Positions 58,826 to 64,000 of a DNA stretch of 64,000 nt are shown here, piece after piece; within the stretch, counting starts at the first letter, position 1; each line of letters starts with the position of its first letter. The position numbers and the translations under genes were made by a program. The notes below the pieces were generated by a model that saw nothing but the letters and a program-made list of their open reading frames with translations, ran no database searches and was not told the DNA's origin. The stretch spans positions 34,850,432 through 34,914,431 of the forward strand of contig CM064417.1 in NCBI GenBank assembly GCA_032690845.1, in the 5' to 3' direction. This stretch comes from Eleusine coracana subsp. coracana (Eukaryota; Streptophyta; Magnoliopsida; Poales; Poaceae).

Positions 58826-60091
58826 AGGTTGTTCTTGTCCTCTACACCAGGTGCGTCTCCCTCACCCCTCCTCCCTCCCTCTCTCACCTCTGCCATGAAT
58901 TCGTTTCACTCCTATGCTTGCCAATTACATTGTGTGTGATGGTTCTTCGCTTCAAGCTTTGGAGCTTATCCTGTGGTTGTTGTACAGTCAATGAAAGCAT
59001 CAATGCGTCATGCTCACCTCACCTAGTTGGGGGATCATCCAACCAGTCTCCCGCCATAACCACAAGGCCGTAACTGTCCATCTGATATTTGCTAAAGCAC
59101 TCTGACTGCTTGTGTGATAGCTTTCATGTTGACCTGTATCGTAGCTAGTTATCTTTGCCTGATCATAGTGCTCTAGACATATTCAGTTTGTAAAAGGTAG
59201 TTTTGTCGTTCCAAAGTTACAAGACTATGTACTAGTCTATTTTTCTGTTACCACTTGCAAGCAAATGCATTAACTTTTTATTACCTTCTGGTTTGCACTT
59301 ATGAGCTACTTGTGACCTTCTGGTTTGCACTTGTGAGCTTCTTTTTATTACTTTTGATTATGTTTGTTCAGATTGAACTATATATTTGTGGACTGCTATA
59401 TCAATAGTACTGTATGCTGTCATTTGTGGATTGAATGTAGTGTTGTAGTGCTTCTAAATTTGTGGACTGCTATATCAATAGCATTTTATGCTGCAATATG
59501 CTAGGACCTGAAAATGCTCACTGTCATCCTAGGATTATTTGCCATTAGTTGCTGCTCACTGTTTGCTAGGCTCTGAAAATGCTCACTTTATATATACTAG
59601 GATCTAAAAATGCTCATTGTTTGCTCACTGTTTGCTGCCATTTTTTGCTGCCATTTTTTTACTGCCATATGCTAGGACCTGAAAATGCTCACTGTCATGC
59701 TAGGATCATTTGCCATTAGTTTCTGCTCACTGTTTGCTAGGCTCTGAAATGCTCAATTTATATATACTAGGATCTAAAAATGCTCATTGTTTGCTCACTG
59801 TTTGCTGCCATTTTTTTACTGTCATATGCTAGGATCTGAAAATGCTCACTGTTATGCTAGGATCATTTGCCATTTTTTGGCTGCCATTTTTTGCTGCTCA
59901 CTATCTACCATTTTTCATGTTGATATCCATATTGTCAATCTTTTGCTTGCTTACACTTCATGTTAATATTCATATACTTGTTGCCGTACTATAGATTCCC
60001 TATATGCCATTTCTGAAATCCGTAGTATTATTTACTTGTGGCCATATATATGCCATATTACTTGCTGCCCTATATTCCCAATGCTCACTGG
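58826..60091. repeat. Non-coding spacer with variable tandem repeats
   Basis: From 59501 three copies begin ctaggacctgaaaatgctca or a variant (59501, 59672, 59829). Between them are repeats of tgctcactgtttgct and gctgccattttt. The spacing shrinks from 171 to 157 bp. No ORF. Confidence 0.7.
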
Positions 60092-60770
60092 GAGCAAATT
60101 TTGACTTTTTCTCTTCTCCTTGTCTCTCTGTACTACTTATCTATTCTACGTAGGCAATTGGCCCATGCTCAATGATAAAAGGGGGCCAAGTGAGGCTAGT
60201 GTAGCGACATGGACCATATCCTAGGATATTGGATACATGCTGCTGTACAGGTCAAGGATCTTAGAGCGTTGGAAGGATGTTGATTCGGCAACCCGCACTG
60301 AGAGCAAATTTTGATTTTTCTATTCTTCTCCTTGTCTCTCTATACTACTTATCTATTCTACATAGGGAATCGACCCATGCTTAATGATGAAAGCGGGCTA
60401 AGTGAGGCTAGTGTGGCGACATAGACCAAATCCTAGGATATTGGATATATGTTGTTGTACGAGTCAAGGATCTTAGAGCGTTGGAAGGCCGTTGATTCGG
60501 CAACCCGCACTAAGAGGAAATTTTGATTTTTCTATTCTTCTCCTTGTCTCTCTATACTACTTATCTATTCTACGTAGGCAATTGACCCATGCTCAATGAT
60601 GAAAGCGGGCTAAGTGAGGCTAGTGTGGCGACATAGACCATATCCTAGGATATCGCATATATGTTGTTGTACGAGTCAAGGATCTTAGAGCGTTGGAAGG
60701 CCGTTGATTCGGCAACCCGCACTGAGAGCAAATTTTGATTTTTTCTATCATTTTCTTTTTTTTTCCTTGT
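60092..60770. repeat. Tandem repeat, period about 210 bp
   Basis: Copies start at 60092, 60301, 60514 and a partial one at 60726, each with gagcaaattttgattt (60514: gaggaaatttt). Inside each are gtgaggctagtgt, atatcctaggatat and cggcaacccgcact. They lie directly upstream of the second CACTA gene. Confidence 0.85.
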
Positions 60771-60856
60771 CTCTATGCTCAATGATGAAAGGTGTATACT
60801 CCTTCTTTTTTAGACTAGTCGTCATATCTAACATTAGTTGTCAAAGTCTTCTTGTC

Positions 60857-63800
60857 ATGGCGGACAATATGCCCTCTCAAGAGGAAGACGCGCTCAAGGC
60901 GCACTCACAAGCGAGGTCATCTTCAGACGATGAAGGATCAAGCGAACACTGGGGAGAACCAAAAGATCTGCATCCTCCACTACCAAAAGAACATCGATTG
61001 GGGAGCCCGAATCCTGATTTTGTGCCTCAAGATGAGGTATCTTGTCAAAGATAATTCTCTTATTTGTTCAACTAATTTGTAAACTAAAATCTACTACTTA
61101 TATCCTAGGGACCTCGACGAAGTGCCCGTCGGCTATTTGCAGCAGAGGCTGCGACAGATGAGGCCCTCGAGCAGCAAGTGGAAGAGGTGCCTGCCCAAGG
61201 GTCCACACACAAACGCAAGCGCGGTCAGCGCTCCACGAACAAGGCAGAGGGCATCTACGAGGTTACTGCACTAGACCCCAAAGATGGAGAACCGATTGAA
61301 CCCGCTGGTGTTAACGCCAAATGGCGGAACCGTTGCGGCAAAGTGGTGAGGGACCATTGCAAAATCACGTGGCAAGATTGGCGCCAAGTTCCGGATGGCA
61401 GAGAAGACGATATGTGGGCTGACATCATGGCAACCATCCGGTTCCATCCAGCAGATCTCGAGAGAGCCAAGAAGGACACGATGTCCACTCTCAATCACAT
61501 CTTTCGAGATTACAAGTCCAAGCTCAACTGTCAATACGTCAAGAAAAATTGAACCCCATTTGACAAGCATGGAAATATTAGTCAGAAGGAATGGGACGAG
61601 TTTGTTGAGCAGAAGACGAGTAGTGCTTCAAAGGAGCTCAGTGAAAAGATGGTTGAGCCCAACTAGCGGAACAAGTACAAGCAACGGTTAGGTCTGAGCG
61701 GATACAAAAAGAAGATTCCAATTTGGAGAGAGCAGGAAGGCAAGCTCCACGCGGAAGGAAAACCTCATCCTTTGCCAAACACCAATGAGCATACCAGGAA
61801 TTGGGTATATAGTCGCTCTGAGTTAACCGATGAAGGAGAGATTATTGTGAAGGATCCCGCGACAGTTGAGGTCGTGCAAGCCTTGAAAGGTCCCATCGCG
61901 ACACAGACGGAGGCTGGTCTGTTTACACCGAAGTATCACAAGGATGAGCTAGCGAAGGCTATTGGGACCAAAGAACATGGTGGTCGGGTACGAGGAGTGT
62001 CATCATCGGCAACATGGAAAGAAGGTTTCTCTGATACATCCTCACACCTCTACAAGAAGCATACATTGCACAAGAAAGAGCGAGAAGATAAAGCCAAGGA
62101 GGATTGGAGGCGGTAACTTCTTATGTTTGCTATCAACAAAGAAAGCGGTAGTTTGGACCCCAACCTGCAGGCTGCGATGGATGCCTTCTTACGTGGTTCG
62201 TCCACATCCACGCAACAATCCGTTTCCATGCAACCATCCATCTCCGGTCAACCATCAGTCCCTATGCAATTAGAAACAGAGAACATCACTGAGGATACTC
62301 CTTGCGAGTTGCATGTGTCATTTGGTTACAAGGGGAAGATGATGAAGGTTGCATCCGTCACGGCATTTCCAGGAGAGATGCTCCATAACAGGGATATCCC
62401 CCTATGTTACGTGCGTGTCACCGTGTCAGAAATAGTACCTGGCTATGAGGACAATGATATCGAATACCCGATACCTGAGGCAGGTATAGAAACTCTCCAA
62501 GATGCCCTCGACTCTTTCATTATTTGAAAACGCCGTGATGTTGTCCTCTCACCATGAGTTTCTCCACCCCCGTTGTCTGGGCACGGGTCCTTTCATGCGA
62601 GCCAGCCAATCAATACAGGTGGATAGCCGTCTCCTATGTCTGCGGTAGCCTCGGGAAACAAGCTCCAATCTCCTCATGCGGAAGCCGACTCAACTCATAG
62701 TCCTATAATCTATAGTGACAACGAGCCTCTTCCGCAGAGTGTTCAAGTTCAGGCTCCGGTAATCCAAGTTCAGCCTGCACCAGTTGTCGTCAAGGCTTCT
62801 GTAATCCCAAAGACAATTACCGGATTTGACAAAGAGCCAAAGGACCCAAAAGCAAAAAGTGATGTTGATAAGTACTTGGCTGCATTGAAAAAATATCTAG
62901 CAAGCACCGACAAGCTCGTCCTGCAAGAAGAAGATCCTCAGGATGTATTATCGTATGATGATCAAATTTTGGAGAATCCTGCGGACGATGTGGACTACCC
63001 GAAATTTATACTCGATAAACCCCCTTATATCAAATAACATGTACAAGAACCTACCGTGGGAGATGCAGAAGTTGCACGACTGGTACATGATGGCGTCGAA
63101 GGAAGGGGTCACCGAAATCACTTGTAGGATTCCAAAAGAGGTGTTCAACAAAGATAACGAACAAATCTTATACCTATTTTGGGAGGATGTCCACTTGATG
63201 TTTCGTCTAGACCAGATGGACGTCACCTTCATCACCCTGTGGTGCATGTAAGTGTCGTGTTCGATCTACTTCGTATTTCAAGTATAATTCCATATATGAT
63301 CTTATGCTTTTTTTTTGTAGTATGAACTCCTTTTTCTAAAGAAAGGAGACCAATAGAAAAGATTGGAGGGTGGCCTACGTCAACCCAAGCCGGATCAACC
63401 AAAGCTCGATCAACCCAACGGTAAATCCGAAAAATTATCCAGATAAGACACCGACAGAGCTTGCTGAAATGAAGACGGTCTTGACAACAGAAGCAAGGAC
63501 TTATGTTGTAAATTACTTGTACGACTGCTTCATGAGGTGGCAAGATAGAGAGTGCATTATGGCCCCTTATAACTTCAAGTAAGTTGGACAACTACTACCT
63601 TCGTCATGTATCCTATGTTAAAATTAAATCCAATCATAATTAACTTTTTGACAACAAATATTGTTGTAGCGATCATTGGATCTGTCTGATGATATTTCTA
63701 AAAGAAAGGTACCTTCTATCGCTCGACAGCCTGGACTACGACAAGAACTTATACGACGACATTCTAGAAGTCATAGATCGGTAAGAAATCGGTCTACGTG

Positions 63801-64000
63801 TGTATGGTTTGATGATGTTAATATCATCTACTGGTAAGCTTTTGTTGATCGCGCAGTGCTTACGAGAAATATGTCATAGCCGGTGGGGCATGTCATCCTA
63901 CAAGGAAAAAGAAGATGTACTTCCATCATAAGTTATGGGTAAGACTTATATGCATCTCATACATGTTCTTATCGTACTATCCATTCATATAATTATTTTA
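60857..64000 (+). pseudogene. CACTA second gene: En/Spm-type domain, DUF8039 and C48 peptidase, runs off the edge
   Basis: Exon 1 (60857-61036, MADNMPSQEEDALK) joins 61108 across a 71-bp GT-AG intron, in phase. The Arg-rich text GPRRSARRLFAAE is followed by a Ptta/En/Spm-like region (AKWRNRCGKVVRDHCKITW, then KDTMSTLNHIFRDYKSKL). In-frame stops at 61550, 61664 and 62114 break it. A DUF8039-like region (CELHVSFGYKGKMMKVASVT) follows at 62290-62560; its FIIW-type end is broken by TGA at 62525. A disordered Pro/Gln-rich linker (62636-63037) leads to C48 exons: KLHDWYMMASKEGVTEI, AYVNPSRINQSS, SDHWICLMIFLKERY (catalytic His) and SLDSLDYDKNLYDDI (catalytic Asp). The catalytic Cys segment would lie beyond 64000. 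Confidence 0.7.

Larger units (their letters stand above)
53539..64000 (+). mobile_element. Large degenerate CACTA element, right end outside the window
   Basis: The left end, CACTACCACAAATAGGC, starts at 53539 and is followed by five or six sub-terminal tagcggcgg/ccgccgcta repeats up to 53800. Inside are a TNP2-type transposase gene (54617-57118) and a second gene with En/Spm, DUF8039 and C48 domains (60857 to the window edge). This is the domain set of autonomous grass CACTA elements. All coding parts carry stops or frameshifts. Whether this is one element or two adjacent ones is uncertain because of the array at 57812-58030. Confidence 0.75.

Noticed and set aside
58074..58896. Long open frames on both strands, including a Cys-Val repeat protein
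   Set aside because: Produced by GC-rich repeats and the (GT)n microsatellite.

Overview
The window is nuclear DNA from a grass (Poaceae), probably a panicoid, although the species cannot be fixed from sequence alone. The evidence is spliced genes with GT-AG introns, GC-rich gene 5' ends in an AT-rich background, plant Copia and Athila/Gypsy retrotransposons with plant tRNA primer sites, CACTA elements with TNP2, DUF4218, DUF4216, DUF8039 and C48-peptidase domains, and Tourist-like MITEs. No bacterial, organellar, rRNA, tRNA or CRISPR signal was seen.

Layout. 1-14661 is almost all retrotransposon: a Copia-type solo LTR (1481-3870, TSD GAATT) that itself contains another solo LTR (2470-3210, TSD AGCGT). 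Next comes a minus-strand Athila-like Gypsy element (4022-13498) with gag, protease and an env-position ORF but no polymerase. Its truncated 5' LTR is fused to a truncated copy of the Copia LTR (13505-14661). 14662-23300 is gene-poor: MITE-like elements, a degenerate CACTA derivative and a diverged LTR. 23396-28467 holds the two genes that look intact: a small one-pass membrane protein (142 aa, two exons) and an alpha/beta hydrolase (273 aa, eight exons, Ser-Asp-His triad visible). 29355-46030 is a decayed repeat of an F-box(-)/hydrolase(+) pair: an F-box pseudogene split by a 1.2 kb CACTA derivative, a hydrolase fragment, a 2.7 kb CACTA derivative with C48-peptidase remnants, an unrelated F-box pseudogene next to another CACTA derivative, a LINE remnant, an F-box fragment and a second hydrolase copy with an in-frame stop. 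47118-52192 is a gag-only Copia element inserted in a CACTA remnant. 53539-64000 is a large degenerate CACTA element (transposase gene, then an En/Spm-DUF8039-C48 gene) that runs off the right edge.

The most unusual signal is an array of short palindromes centred on GATC (consensus TGCGCCGATCGGCGCA) scattered through the Athila-like element, in its LTRs, non-coding interior and ORFs. They come nearly always as doublets with centres 20-21 bp apart, two helical turns. The unrelated Copia LTR family carries a different near-palindrome (GACCGGACGGTCTGGTC type), also in pairs, with spacing of 21 or 24 bp. Positions, frames and splice sites were read by eye. Family names rest on motif recognition without any database search.
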